Positions 1 to 9,526 of a stretch of DNA of 64,000 nt are shown here, in pieces. The stretch covers positions 248,001-312,000 of the forward strand of contig NZ_JACONZ010000005.1 in assembly GCF_014287275.1 (NCBI RefSeq), written 5' to 3'. A program made the position numbers and the translations under genes. This DNA is from Anaerofilum hominis (GTDB lineage: Bacteria; Bacillota; Clostridia; Oscillospirales; Ruminococcaceae). The notes under the pieces were generated by a model. It saw nothing but the letters and a program-made list of their open reading frames with translations, ran no database searches and was not told the origin of the DNA. Position 1 is the stretch's first letter, and every line of letters starts with the position of its first letter.

Positions 1-624
1 CTGCAGAGGTCCGGCGTGCCGGTGGTGATGATCAACTCCTATGACGCCTGCCCCTTTGATTCGGTCCACGGCGTGCGCGGGCAGAGCACCTATCTGTCCA
101 CCAAGCACCTGATCGCGCTGGGGCACACCGATATCGGGTTTGCCGGCGGCAATACCGGCACCTCGATCGAGGTCAGCCGCCGGGCGGGCTACCTGCGGGC
201 CATGCAGGAGGCGGGCCTGCCCGTCACGGGCGAATATGTGTTCGAGATGGGGTTTGACAGCGACTCAGGCCGCAAGTGCGGCACCTATTTTTCCGCGCTG
301 CCCAAGATGCCCACCGCCATCTGCTGCGCCAACGACATGATCGCGCTGGGGGTGATCCAGATCCTGCTGGAGCGCCGCTACAAACTGCCGCGGGACGTGT
401 CGGTCACCGGGGTGGACAACATCATGTACGGCGATCTGTGCAGCCCGCCGCTGACCTCGGTGACCAACGACAGCAGCGAGTTTGCGCATCTGGCGGTAAA
501 GACGCTGCTGGAGCGGATCCGCGGCACCTACACCGGGGACCCGAGAGAGTTTTTGATCCAGCGCCGGCTGGTCGTGCGCGGCAGCACCGCCGCCCCAAAA
601 AGCAAGGAGTGTGAGTTGAGATGA
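1..624 (+). CDS. LacI-family transcriptional regulator, C-terminal part (5' end outside window)
   Basis: Frame 1 is open from the first base, so the gene begins before the window and the N-terminal helix-turn-helix is not seen. What remains is the periplasmic-binding-protein-like sensor domain of LacI regulators: a stretch like GHTDIGFAGG near residues 40-49, the NDMIALG segment in the middle that is typical of LacI/GalR proteins, and a final VTGVDN-type strand before the dimer-closing helices. The stop codon overlaps the start of the ribokinase-like gene (ATGA), so they are translated together. By position it probably senses a nucleoside or pentose and controls the salvage operon that follows (inference). 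Confidence 0.85.
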   Translation: MQRSGVPVVMINSYDACPFDSVHGVRGQSTYLSTKHLIALGHTDIGFAGGNTGTSIEVSRRAGYLRAMQEAGLPVTGEYVFEMGFDSDSGRKCGTYFSALPKMPTAICCANDMIALGVIQILLERRYKLPRDVSVTGVDNIMYGDLCSPPLTSVTNDSSEFAHLAVKTLLERIRGTYTGDPREFLIQRRLVVRGSTAAPKSKECELR

Positions 625-1526
625 AAATTTTGAATCTGGGCTCGCTGAACATTGACAAGGTGTACAGCGTGGAGCATTTTGTAAGCGCCGGCGAGACGAT
701 CTCGTCCAGCAAAATGGAGACTTTCAGCGGCGGCAAGGGCCTGAACCAGTCCATCGCGCTGGCGCGCGCCGGCGCCGAGGTGTACCACGCGGGCGCGATC
801 GGCCCGGACGGGGAGGACCTGCGGGCCCTGCTCGAGGATTCGGGCGTGCATGCGGGGTACCTGCAGACGCTGGATACGGTGACCGGCCATGCGGTCATCC
901 AGCTGACGCCCAAGGGACAAAACTGCATCATCATTTCGGCGGGCGCCAACGGCGAACTGACCGAGAGTTACATAGACAGCGTGCTGGCCCATTTCGCGCC
1001 CGGCGACCTGCTGCTGGTACAGAACGAGACCAACAACGTGGCCTACGCCATGCGCAGGGCAAAGGAAAAAGGGCTGAAGATCGCGTTCAACGCCTCCCCC
1101 ATCAGCGAGGCGCTGCTGGGCTATCCGCTGGAACTGGTGGATTACTACCTGATCAACGAGGTAGAGGGCAAGGCCCTGTCCGGCGGCGCGGAGGGGGACA
1201 ACGAGGCGATCCTCGCCGGGCTGAAAGCCCGTTTCCCAAAGGCGGCTATCGTGCTGACGGTGGGCAAGGACGGGGTGCTGTACCAGTACATGGACGAGCG
1301 GGCCTGCCACGGCATCTACGACGTGCCGGTGGCGGATACCACCGCGGCCGGGGACACCTTCTGCGGCTATTTCCTGGCCTGTGTGGCCAAAGGGCTGCCC
1401 GCGGCCGAGGGGCTGCGGATGGCAAGCCTGGCCAGCAGCCTGGCGGTGAGCAAGAAAGGCGCGGCCAACAGCATCCCCACCTGGGACGAGGTCGAGGCTT
1501 TCGGCCGGACCGCCAAAAGCCTGTAA
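621..1526 (+). CDS. rbsK: Ribokinase-like PfkB-family sugar kinase
   Basis: 301 residues, the usual ribokinase length. It shows the N-terminal NLGSLNID strand, the sugar-binding GGKGLNQ motif at residues 37-43, and the PfkB signature DTTAAGDTF at about 239-247, in which D245 is the expected catalytic base. It should phosphorylate ribose or a related pentose. Its start overlaps the stop of the LacI gene, with AAGGAG upstream, and purine nucleoside phosphorylase genes follow. The sugar is therefore probably ribose or deoxyribose released by the neighbouring hydrolase (inference). The exact sugar cannot be told from sequence alone; adenosine kinase is less likely because the motifs are closest to RbsK. 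Confidence 0.85.
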   Translation: MKILNLGSLNIDKVYSVEHFVSAGETISSSKMETFSGGKGLNQSIALARAGAEVYHAGAIGPDGEDLRALLEDSGVHAGYLQTLDTVTGHAVIQLTPKGQNCIIISAGANGELTESYIDSVLAHFAPGDLLLVQNETNNVAYAMRRAKEKGLKIAFNASPISEALLGYPLELVDYYLINEVEGKALSGGAEGDNEAILAGLKARFPKAAIVLTVGKDGVLYQYMDERACHGIYDVPVADTTAAGDTFCGYFLACVAKGLPAAEGLRMASLASSLAVSKKGAANSIPTWDEVEAFGRTAKSL

Positions 1527-1600
1527 GGCTGTAAAAGCATCGCGATTGCAGCGGCGGTACGCCGCTTCAAAATACCCAACTGCAGAAAGGAATATGGATT

Positions 1601-2314
1601 ATGGCTAAACACACGACTGCCCCCACCCCGCACATTCAGGCTCAGGTCGGCGAGATCGCCGAGACCATCCTGCTGCCCGGCGACCCGCTGCGGGCAAAAT
1701 TCATCGCAGATACTTACCTTGAAAATGTGAAGCAGTTCAACGCCACCCGCAACATGTTCGGGTTCACCGGCACCTACAAGGGCCGCCCGGTCTCGGTCAT
1801 GGGCACCGGCATGGGCTGCCCGTCCATGGGCATCTACAGCTATGAGCTGATCCACATCTACGGCTGCAAGAATCTGATCCGCATCGGCACCGCCGGCACC
1901 ATGCAGCCCGAAGTGCATGTGAAAGAGATGGTGTTCGGCATGGGCGCCTGCACCACCAGCAACTATGTGCGGCTGATGGGCCTGCCCGGGACGTTCGCCC
2001 CCATCTGCAGCTTTGAGCTGCTGGAAAAGGCGGTCGCCAGCGCCAAGGAGCTGGGCTACAACTACCATGTGGGCAACATCCTTTCCTCCGACGTGTTTTA
2101 CGGCGTGGACCTGCCCCACGGCAAGACCTGGCCCGAGATGGGCGTGCTGGCGGTGGAGATGGAGTCCGCCGCCCTGTACACCAACGCGGCCGCCGCGGGC
2201 GTCAACGCCCTGTGCATCCTGACCATTTCGGACGGCCCGGACGAGGTCACCACCGCCGAAGAGCGGCAGACCGCTTTCACCCAGATGATGGAGGTCGCCC
2301 TCTCGCTGGCCTGA
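1601..2314 (+). CDS. deoD: Purine nucleoside phosphorylase, DeoD type (copy 1)
   Basis: 237 residues, matching the hexameric DeoD family. It carries the phosphate loop [10 protein letters not shown], the substrate His in TPHI (H11), RIGTAG in place of the usual RVGSCG, and the purine and ribose segment VEMESAALY at 185-193. The catalytic Asp is in TISDGP and an Arg in AEERQT. It splits purine nucleosides with phosphate into base and ribose-1-phosphate. A good ribosome site (AGAAAGGAA) precedes the ATG. It is followed after 26 bases by a second, nearly identical gene, so this is a tandem duplication within a nucleoside uptake operon. Confidence 0.95.
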   Translation: MAKHTTAPTPHIQAQVGEIAETILLPGDPLRAKFIADTYLENVKQFNATRNMFGFTGTYKGRPVSVMGTGMGCPSMGIYSYELIHIYGCKNLIRIGTAGTMQPEVHVKEMVFGMGACTTSNYVRLMGLPGTFAPICSFELLEKAVASAKELGYNYHVGNILSSDVFYGVDLPHGKTWPEMGVLAVEMESAALYTNAAAAGVNALCILTISDGPDEVTTAEERQTAFTQMMEVALSLA

Positions 2315-2340
2315 GCCCCGAGAGAGAAAGGAACAGAGTT

Positions 2341-3054
2341 ATGGCTAAACACACGACCGCCCCCACCCCGCACATCCAGGCCCAGGTCGGCGAGATCGCC
2401 GAGACCATCCTGCTGCCCGGCGACCCGCTGCGGGCAAAATTCATCGCAGATACTTACCTTGAGAATGTGAAGCAGTTCAACGCCACCCGCAACATGTTCG
2501 GGTTCACCGGCACCTACAAGGGCCGCCCGGTCTCAGTGATGGGCACCGGCATGGGCTGCCCGTCCATGGGCATCTACAGCTATGAGCTGATCCACGTCTA
2601 CGGCTGCAAGAATCTGATCCGCATCGGCACTGCCGGGGCGACGCAGCCCTTTGTCCACGCCCGTGAGATGGTGTTCGGCATGGGCAGCTGCACCAACAGC
2701 AACTATGTGGCGCAGCAGGGCCTGCCCGGCGATTTCTGCCCCATCTGCAGCTTCGAGCTGCTGGAAAAGGCGGTCGCCAGCGCCAAGGCCCTGGGCTACA
2801 AGTACCATGTGGGCAACATCTCTTCCGGCGACACCTTTTACGGCGTGGATCTGCCCCACGGCAAGACCTGGGCCGAGATGGGCGTGCTGGCGGGCGAGAT
2901 GGAATCCGCCGCCCTGTACACCAATGCAGCCGCCGCGGGCGTCAACGCCCTGTGCATCGTCACCATTTCGGACGGCCCGGAGGAGATCACCACTGCCGAA
3001 GAGCGGCAGACCGCTTTCACCCAGATGATGGAGGTCGCCCTCTCGCTGGCCTGA
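2341..3054 (+). CDS. deoD: Purine nucleoside phosphorylase, DeoD type (copy 2)
   Basis: 237 residues, almost identical to the gene before it for the first 95 codons and the last 30, but diverged between about residues 97 and 165. The ATG at 2341 is chosen because AGAAAGGAACAG lies just upstream and the N-terminus then matches copy 1 exactly. Compared with copy 1 the strictly placed Val before EMES is Gly (G185), and the segment after RIGTAG differs (ATQPFVHAR against TMQPEVHVK). Phosphate and base residues are otherwise kept, so it is probably active. The changes near the active site suggest a different nucleoside preference (inference). Confidence 0.94.
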   Translation: MAKHTTAPTPHIQAQVGEIAETILLPGDPLRAKFIADTYLENVKQFNATRNMFGFTGTYKGRPVSVMGTGMGCPSMGIYSYELIHVYGCKNLIRIGTAGATQPFVHAREMVFGMGSCTNSNYVAQQGLPGDFCPICSFELLEKAVASAKALGYKYHVGNISSGDTFYGVDLPHGKTWAEMGVLAGEMESAALYTNAAAAGVNALCIVTISDGPEEITTAEERQTAFTQMMEVALSLA

Positions 3055-3102
3055 GCCGGACGGTCCGGATAATTTTGAGCAGAGAATGGAGCGTTATCCC
3101 AA

Positions 3103-4050
3103 ATGCAGAAAAGACCTTTTATTATAGACTGTGACACTGGCACCGACGACGCCATCGCCATCATCGCCGCGCTTTACAGCGACGAGGTGGAGGTCAGGGC
3201 CATCACTTCGGTGAACGGCAACGTAGAGCACAAATACGTCTGCCAGAACAACCTGGACCTGATGGAGTATCTGGGCCAGGACGTGCCGGTGGCCAAGGGC
3301 GCCGTCAAGGCGATCCGCGACATGAACCTGCACTCCAACGACGGTACCCACGGCCCCACCGGCCTGGGCACCCTGACGCTGCCCGCCGCGCAGCATAAGC
3401 AGTTCGACCCGCGCATCGCCGCCCAGGTCATCTATGAGACCGCGGTGGAAGAAAAGGGCGAGCTGGAGCTGCTGGTGATCGGCCCCATGACCAATATCGC
3501 CATCGCCCTGCTGCAATACCCGGATCTGCCGGGGCTCATCAAGCATATCTGGTTTATGGGCGGCGCGGCGGTCGGCGGCAACGTCAACACCACTGCGGAG
3601 TTCAACATCTGGGTCGACCCCGAAGCCGCCCATGTGGTGCTGGAGAGCGGCATCCCCATGACCATGGCGGGGCTGGACGTCACCCTGAAAGCCGCCATGA
3701 TCGAAGAGGACGCGGCTGAGCTGCGCGCCTGCGGCACCCGGGGCGCCGATTTTGTGGCCGACCTGCTGGAATTCATGTTCCGCCGCCGGGACAACGGCCA
3801 TGAGGACGCCCTGATGCACGACGCGCTGGCCCTGGGCGCGGCGCTCTGCCCCGAATGCCTCGTCTGCAAAGACTGCTTTGTGGATGTGGAATGCTTTGGC
3901 CAGTACACCCGCGGACACACCGCCGTGGATCTCAAGGGCCGCAGCGGCAAGCCCGCCAATGTATCGGTGGCGCTGGAGATCGATGTGCCCCGCTTCCGCC
4001 GCTGGCTGGTGGACACGGTGAAAAACAGTGCAAAGCTGGGTGACAAATGA
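3103..4050 (+). CDS. Inosine-uridine preferring nucleoside hydrolase family protein
   Basis: 315 residues, normal for the family. The calcium-binding motif DCDTGTDD stands at residues 9-16, with EFNIWVDPEAA in the middle and a late MHDALA motif that holds the active-site His and the final metal-binding Asp. It hydrolyses the N-glycosidic bond of ribonucleosides, giving free ribose and base, which fits the ribokinase upstream. It lacks a clear signal peptide and is probably cytoplasmic. The stop codon overlaps the start of the MATE gene. Base preference (pyrimidine, purine or mixed) cannot be read from the sequence. Confidence 0.92.
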   Translation: MQKRPFIIDCDTGTDDAIAIIAALYSDEVEVRAITSVNGNVEHKYVCQNNLDLMEYLGQDVPVAKGAVKAIRDMNLHSNDGTHGPTGLGTLTLPAAQHKQFDPRIAAQVIYETAVEEKGELELLVIGPMTNIAIALLQYPDLPGLIKHIWFMGGAAVGGNVNTTAEFNIWVDPEAAHVVLESGIPMTMAGLDVTLKAAMIEEDAAELRACGTRGADFVADLLEFMFRRRDNGHEDALMHDALALGAALCPECLVCKDCFVDVECFGQYTRGHTAVDLKGRSGKPANVSVALEIDVPRFRRWLVDTVKNSAKLGDK

Positions 4051-5405
4051 GCAACGCCCTGATCCGGGATAAGAACTTTTATCTCAACATTTTCACCTTG
4101 ACCTTTCCCATCATGCTGCAGCAGCTGCTGCGCATCAGCGTAAACACGGTCAACAGCATCATGCTGGGCGGCATCGACCAGCTGCAGATGTCAGCGGTCA
4201 GCCAGGCGGACCAGGTATTCTTTATCTTTTACACGGTCTGCAACGGCTTTGCGGTGGGCTGCTGCGTGCTGGTGGCCCAGTACTGGGGCCGCCAGGACGT
4301 GAACGCCATCAAGACCATCCTGGCCATCGCCCTGCGGGCCATCGCCATATTCGGCCTCATCGTCACCGCGCTGGTGATGCTGTTCCCCACCTTTTTCATG
4401 CGCATCTACAGCAGCGACCCGGCCCTGATCGAGCTGGGCGCAGGCTATCTGCGGCTGGTGGCCCTGATGTATACCCCCTGTGCGATCAGCGTTATGCTCT
4501 TTGCGGGCTGCCGCGGGGTCGAGCAGGTGCGAATTATCCTGGCAACGAATGTTATTTCCTATTCTGTGAATATTTTCCTCGATTACTGCTTATTGTTTGG
4601 CAAGTTCGGTTTTCCGAAGCTCGGAATTACAGGAATTGCCATTGGAACCATCATTGCACGCCTTGTAGAGCTTGTCTTTTGCGGTGCATTCGTGTTAAAA
4701 TTTGAGCAGAGGATCGGTTTTCGTCTGCCGGACCTTCTGCGCAGGGACAAGCAGCTGAGCAAAGATTTTGTCAAGGTGGCTTCGCCCATTGTGGCGCACG
4801 AGATCATCTGGTCTTTCGGCACCAGCGCCGCCAACATGATCACCGGCCAGCTGGGCACCAGCGTGGTGGCGGGCTACAACGTCACCGTGGTGCTGTACGA
4901 TCTGTGCGCCAGCGTGGGCAACGGCTTCCTCAACGCCTGCAGCGTGGTGATCGGCAAGACCATCGGCAGCGGCGACCGGGACAAGGTCAAGCAGCAGGCG
5001 CGGACCATCCTGCTCATGGGGCTGGGCATCGGCCTGGTGCTGGGCGCGGTCACCATACCGCTGCGCGGGCCGTTCCTCTCGCTGTATAACCTGGAGCCCG
5101 ACGCGGTGGGCTATGCCCGCCAGTTCATGATGGTCATCGCCCTGATCTGGCCGTTCTCGATGCTGGAGATGGTGGGGATGATCGCCATCCTGCGGGCCGG
5201 CGGCGACGGCAAGACCGGTTTTTACACCGATATCGTCGCCATGTGGCTCACCACGATCCCGCTGGCCTGGCTGGCAGCCTTTGTGCTGAAGTGGCCTGCG
5301 GCGGCGGTGGTGGCCATCATCAAGACCACCATCATCATCGAGGCGGTCGTCGGCATCATCCGCGTGATGTCGATGCGGTGGATCAAAGATCTGACCCGCC
5401 ATTGA
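4047..5405 (+). CDS. MATE-family efflux transporter
   Basis: 452 residues with about twelve hydrophobic segments and the two-fold repeat typical of MATE proteins (LTFPIMLQQLLR near the start, VASPIVAHEIIWSFG at the start of the second half). It should export small molecules in exchange for sodium or protons. It starts inside the stop codon of the nucleoside hydrolase, so it belongs to the operon; it could remove excess base or toxic nucleoside analogues (inference). About 180 bases in its middle (4531-4710) have clearly lower G+C and a different codon style from both flanks, as if replaced by DNA from another species. Confidence 0.92.
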   Translation: MSNALIRDKNFYLNIFTLTFPIMLQQLLRISVNTVNSIMLGGIDQLQMSAVSQADQVFFIFYTVCNGFAVGCCVLVAQYWGRQDVNAIKTILAIALRAIAIFGLIVTALVMLFPTFFMRIYSSDPALIELGAGYLRLVALMYTPCAISVMLFAGCRGVEQVRIILATNVISYSVNIFLDYCLLFGKFGFPKLGITGIAIGTIIARLVELVFCGAFVLKFEQRIGFRLPDLLRRDKQLSKDFVKVASPIVAHEIIWSFGTSAANMITGQLGTSVVAGYNVTVVLYDLCASVGNGFLNACSVVIGKTIGSGDRDKVKQQARTILLMGLGIGLVLGAVTIPLRGPFLSLYNLEPDAVGYARQFMMVIALIWPFSMLEMVGMIAILRAGGDGKTGFYTDIVAMWLTTIPLAWLAAFVLKWPAAAVVAIIKTTIIIEAVVGIIRVMSMRWIKDLTRH

Positions 5406-5470
5406 AATCGGAACCCGCTCTCCATCCCGGAGAGCTTAATAGAGTTCAAAAAAGCAAAAGGAGAGAAAAC

Positions 5471-6616
5471 ATGAAAAAGTTTGCATCCATCCTTCTGGTA
5501 GCTGCGATGGCTCTGTCGCTGGTCGCCTGCGGCGGCGGTGACTCGTCTTCCGCTTCCACCCCCGCAGCCGGCGGTTCCAGCGCCGCTGCCTCCACCCCCG
5601 CTGACAAGGGCGGCAAGGGCAAGATCGCCTACATCGTGGGCAACCTGGGCGACAAATCCTTCTCTGACTCCGGCGAGGCCGGCATGAACATCCTGCGCGG
5701 CGAGGGCTGGGACGTCAAGACCTTCGAGCTGGGCGACGCCACCAAGGCCGACAAGTACGAGGACGGCATCCTGGACGCTCTGGATCAGGGCTACGAGTAC
5801 ATCGTCGGCTCCTCCACCTACCTGGAGATCATGATCGGTCTGGCCGACGAGTATCCCGACGTGAAGTTCGTGGGCTTTGACGAGAAGAAAGACGACGCTG
5901 ATCTGCCCGAGAACGTCACCTGCATCTTCTACGCCCAGAACGAGGGCTCCTATCTGGTTGGCATGATGGCCGCCGCGATGAGCGAGACCGGCACCGTCGC
6001 CGTTGACGTGGGCGTCGAGAACCCCGTCATCAACGACTTCGTCACCGGCTACATCCAGGGCGTCATGGACTGGAACGAGGCCAACGGCACCGACGTCAAA
6101 GTGGTCAAGGCCGCTGTTGACAGCTGGACCGACCCCGCCAAGATGAAACAGCTCTGCCTGGATCAGGCCCGCAACAACAAGGCCGACGTCTTCTATCAGG
6201 TGGCCGGCGGCTCCGGCGACGGCCTGTTCGAGGCCTGCGTCGAGAGCAACACCTGGGCCATCGGCGTTGACTCCGACCAGTATCAGATGTACAAAGACGG
6301 CGAGAACCCCGAGAAGGCCGACGTCATCCTGACCTCCATGCTGAAAGAGGTCGGCAACTCCTTTGTCTCCCTGTTCCATCAGATCGAGGAAGGCGACACC
6401 GACTCCATCTGGGGCCACACCATCACCCTGGGCCTGGCGCAGGATTCCGTGGGCTATGTGGACAACGCTTTCTTCCAGGAGAACGTGCCTGAGGAAGTCC
6501 GCACCGCCATGGCCGACGCCGCCGCCAAGGTCAAAGCCGGCGAGCTGACGGTCAAGAGCTACTACGACTTCGCCGACGAGGCCGAGTTCAACGCCTTTGT
6601 CGAGGCCGCGAAATAA
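5471..6616 (+). CDS. nupN: BMP/PnrA-family nucleoside-binding lipoprotein of an ABC importer
   Basis: 381 residues. The start at 5471 is preceded by AAAGGAGA and gives a classical lipoprotein signal: MKK, a hydrophobic core and the lipobox LVAC with Cys at 20, followed by a Ser/Ala-rich linker. The mature part begins KIAYIVGNLGDKSFSDSG, typical of the BMP/PnrA family, which binds purine and other nucleosides outside the membrane. Genes for the matching ATPase and two permeases follow. A hairpin just behind the stop probably lets this gene be made in excess over the membrane parts. Codon use is extremely uniform, as expected of a highly expressed protein. Confidence 0.93.
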   Translation: MKKFASILLVAAMALSLVACGGGDSSSASTPAAGGSSAAASTPADKGGKGKIAYIVGNLGDKSFSDSGEAGMNILRGEGWDVKTFELGDATKADKYEDGILDALDQGYEYIVGSSTYLEIMIGLADEYPDVKFVGFDEKKDDADLPENVTCIFYAQNEGSYLVGMMAAAMSETGTVAVDVGVENPVINDFVTGYIQGVMDWNEANGTDVKVVKAAVDSWTDPAKMKQLCLDQARNNKADVFYQVAGGSGDGLFEACVESNTWAIGVDSDQYQMYKDGENPEKADVILTSMLKEVGNSFVSLFHQIEEGDTDSIWGHTITLGLAQDSVGYVDNAFFQENVPEEVRTAMADAAAKVKAGELTVKSYYDFADEAEFNAFVEAAK

Positions 6617-6644
6617 GCTTCCCTGAAGTTTAAACTGTAACGCT

Positions 6645-6685
6645 GGGATGACCCGGATGCTTTCTCAGCCTCCGGGTCATCTTTG
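6645..6685 (+). terminator. Hairpin attenuator between lipoprotein and ATPase genes
   Basis: An 11-base-pair stem (6647-6657 with 6671-6681, GATGACCCGGA against its complement) is followed by TTT. The short T run suggests partial termination, which would lower expression of the ATPase and permease genes relative to the binding protein. Confidence 0.7.
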
Positions 6686-6859
6686 CAAGAGGGGCCTGGG
6701 ACGGGCAATCAAAGCGGCGCGCGCGCCGTTTTGGCCCGCCGGGCCCCGGGAGCCGCCCGCTTTGCGGGGGCGGCCGCCGGGGTCCGGTGGACAAAAAAGG
6801 AATCAACAGCGGGGCAGCTTCCCGCCCTGCTGAAAAAGATGAAAAAGGGGGTACATTGC

Positions 6860-8410
6860 GTGGCAGACGAAGTACTGCGTATGCAAAACATCACCAAGAT
6901 CTACCCGAATGGTTTTGTTGCCAACAAGGACATCACTTTCGGGGTCGGCGCCAACGAGATCCACGCGCTCGTGGGCGAAAATGGTGCAGGCAAGACCACT
7001 CTGATGAAGATCCTGTTCGGCATGGAAGCGCCGCAGGAGGGCAAGATCTTCATCAACGGCAAAGAGGAGAAGATCACCAATCCCCTCGACGCGATCGACA
7101 AGGGCGTCGGCATGGTGCATCAGCACTTCATGCTCGTCCCCTCGCTGTCGGTGGCGGAGAACGTGACCCTGGGCGTAGAACCCATGAAGAAAGGCCTGTT
7201 CGATTTTGAGGGCGCTGTCAAAGCCACCCAGGAGATCGCGGACAAGTACAACTTCAAGGTGGACGCCCGCAGCAAAGTGCGGGACCTGAGCGTCGGACAG
7301 ATGCAGAAGGTGGAGATCCTGAAAGCCCTCATCAAGGGCGCAAAGATCCTGATCCTGGACGAGCCGACGGCCGTGCTGACCCCGCAGGAGACCGAGGAAC
7401 TGTTCGAGCAGCTGTTCACCCTGCGCGACAGCGGCGTGTCCATCATCTTCATCTCCCACAAACTGGAAGAGGTCATGCGCATCTGCAGCAAGGTCACCGT
7501 GCTGCGCCATGGCCAGTGCATGGGCACACATGACACCGAGGGCCTCAACGAGGCGTCCATCTCCAAGCTGATGGTCGGCCGCGATGTTGTGCTCAAGATC
7601 GAAAAAGAAGACCCCAAGACCGGCAAGCCGGTCATCTCCATCAAAAATCTGGTCAAGATCAATTCCATCGGCAAACACGTCATCGACGACATCAGCTTCG
7701 ACATCCATGAGGGCGAGGTCGTCGGCATTGCCGGTGTCGAGGGCAACGGCCAGACCGAGCTCTCAGAGGTGCTCTCGGGCATGGGCGGTTTTGCCTCCGG
7801 CGACGTGCTGCTCAACGATACCTCCATCAAGGGCAAATCGGTGCGCGAGATCCGCGACCTGGGACTGGCCTATATCGCCGAGGACCGCATGGTCGAGGGC
7901 GTGGCCGGCGATATGTCCATCAAGATGAACATCATGGCCGACCGCTTCACCAAAAAAGAGTTCAAGAGCGGCCTCTTCATGAACGGCAAAAAGATCGATG
8001 AGATCGCCCGCCAGTACATCCAGGACTTCGAGATCCTCTGCGACGGCCCGGACCAGCCGGTGCGCATGCTCTCCGGCGGCAATATCCAGAAAGTGGTCGT
8101 CGCCCGCGAGTTCACCAGCGGCGCAAATTTCATCCTTGCCAACCAGCCCACCCGCGGCATCGACGTGGGCACCGCCGAGATGATCCGCAAGACCATCGTG
8201 CGCAAGTCCCGCGAAGAGGGTACCGCCACGCTGCTGATCTCCGCCGACCTGAACGAGGTGCTGGAGTGCTCCGACCGGCTGCTCGTCATGCATAAGGGCA
8301 AGATCGTCGCGGCTTTCCCCAAGGCCAACGAGGTCTCGGAGGAGACCCTGGGCGAGTACATGCTGGGCATCAAGGAAATGACTCTGGAAGAGATGGAGGC
8401 CCTGTTATGA
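6860..8410 (+). CDS. nupO: Nucleoside ABC importer, double-domain ATP-binding protein
   Basis: 516 residues with two ATPase domains. The GTG at 6860 is chosen because AAAAAGGGGG lies eight bases upstream and the protein then starts just before the first strand; an ATG at 6839 is the alternative. Domain one has Walker A GENGAGKTT (39-47), the signature LSVGQ and Walker B ILILDEP. Domain two has a degenerate Walker A (GVEGNGQTE) and the signature LSGGN followed by NQPTRGID, the usual asymmetry of nucleoside and simple-sugar importers. It powers uptake with the two permeases downstream. Its stop overlaps the first permease start (ATGA). Confidence 0.93.
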   Translation: MADEVLRMQNITKIYPNGFVANKDITFGVGANEIHALVGENGAGKTTLMKILFGMEAPQEGKIFINGKEEKITNPLDAIDKGVGMVHQHFMLVPSLSVAENVTLGVEPMKKGLFDFEGAVKATQEIADKYNFKVDARSKVRDLSVGQMQKVEILKALIKGAKILILDEPTAVLTPQETEELFEQLFTLRDSGVSIIFISHKLEEVMRICSKVTVLRHGQCMGTHDTEGLNEASISKLMVGRDVVLKIEKEDPKTGKPVISIKNLVKINSIGKHVIDDISFDIHEGEVVGIAGVEGNGQTELSEVLSGMGGFASGDVLLNDTSIKGKSVREIRDLGLAYIAEDRMVEGVAGDMSIKMNIMADRFTKKEFKSGLFMNGKKIDEIARQYIQDFEILCDGPDQPVRMLSGGNIQKVVVAREFTSGANFILANQPTRGIDVGTAEMIRKTIVRKSREEGTATLLISADLNEVLECSDRLLVMHKGKIVAAFPKANEVSEETLGEYMLGIKEMTLEEMEALL

Positions 8411-9504
8411 ATAAAACACAAAAGATCGAATCCGTAATGGAGGTCGTCCGCATCCTGGCGGGCCTCTTCATTGCCTACGCGGTGGCGCTGGTCATCCTGT
8501 TCGCCATCAGCGACGAGCCGGTGTTCATCGTGCAGCAGTTCATCGCCGGCCCCTTCTCCTCGGCCCGCCGCATCGGCAGCATCATCAACCTGGCCGTCCC
8601 CTTCACCATCTGCGGCCTGTCCATGTGCTTCATGTACGCGGTCAATAAGTTCAACCTGATCGGCGAGGGCATTTTCATGCTTTCCGCCTGCATGGTCACC
8701 TGGGTCTCCCTGAGCCTGCAGAACCTGAACCTGCCCGCCGTGGTCATGGTCCCCCTCATGTACGTCGTGGCGATCCTCACCGGTGTTGTGATGGCCTTTA
8801 TCCCCGCCATCATGGACCGCAAGTTCAACGCCAACGTGGTCGTGGTATCCCTGATGCTCAACAGCGTCATCGCTTATCTGGCCACCTGGATCCTGCGCTA
8901 TAAGGTGCGCGACTCCAGCATCGCCTACATGGGCTCCAAAGAGATCCCGAAAAGCGTGCAGCTGCCCGGCATCTTCGGCAAGTTCCGCGTCCAGTCCGGC
9001 CTGATCGTGGCGATCATCTGCGTCATCATCATCGCCGTGCTGTTCTACAAGACTTCCTTTGGCTGGAAGATGCGCCTGGTGGGCGCAAACCCCCGTTTTG
9101 CCAAGGCGGTGGGCCTGTCGGCCCTCGGCATCTCGTTTGCGGCCCAGCTGGCCGGCGGCGCTGTGGCCGGTATCGCCGGCGCCACCGAGATGATGAGCAA
9201 CTACACCCGTTTCCAGTGGACCACCACCACCCAGCACGGCTTTGACGGCCTGCTGGTGGCCGTGCTCGCCAAGAAGAACCCGGTGCTGGTGCCCATCGGC
9301 GCGCTGTTCCTGGCCTACATCCGCATCGGCGCGGACGTGGTCAACACCAGCGGCGATATCCCCATCGAGTTCGTCACGGTCATCCAGGGCATCATCATCC
9401 TCCTGGTCGCGGCCGAGTCCTTCCTGTCCGGCGCCAAGAACAAGCTGATCTTCAAGGCGGCCGAAAAGGACGAAAAAGAGAAACAGGCGAAGGCAGCAGC
9501 CTGA
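8407..9504 (+). CDS. nupP: Nucleoside ABC importer permease 1
   Basis: 365 residues with about nine hydrophobic segments, of the BPD_transp_2 type used by simple-sugar and nucleoside importers. The conserved cytoplasmic stretch VGANPRFAKAVG, where the permease touches the ATPase, is present in the second half. The C-terminus is a charged tail rich in Lys and Glu. It overlaps the ATPase gene by four bases and is followed after 22 bases by its partner permease, so the two form the membrane channel together. The family match is to YufP/NupP; the true substrate is inferred from the locus. Confidence 0.92.
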   Translation: MNKTQKIESVMEVVRILAGLFIAYAVALVILFAISDEPVFIVQQFIAGPFSSARRIGSIINLAVPFTICGLSMCFMYAVNKFNLIGEGIFMLSACMVTWVSLSLQNLNLPAVVMVPLMYVVAILTGVVMAFIPAIMDRKFNANVVVVSLMLNSVIAYLATWILRYKVRDSSIAYMGSKEIPKSVQLPGIFGKFRVQSGLIVAIICVIIIAVLFYKTSFGWKMRLVGANPRFAKAVGLSALGISFAAQLAGGAVAGIAGATEMMSNYTRFQWTTTTQHGFDGLLVAVLAKKNPVLVPIGALFLAYIRIGADVVNTSGDIPIEFVTVIQGIIILLVAAESFLSGAKNKLIFKAAEKDEKEKQAKAAA

Positions 9505-9526
9505 AACGAAAGGAGAAGACAGCTTT

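Noticed and set aside
2212..2340. Upstream start for the second DeoD protein
   Set aside because: It would read back into copy 1; the ATG at 2341 has a ribosome site and matches the N-terminus of copy 1.
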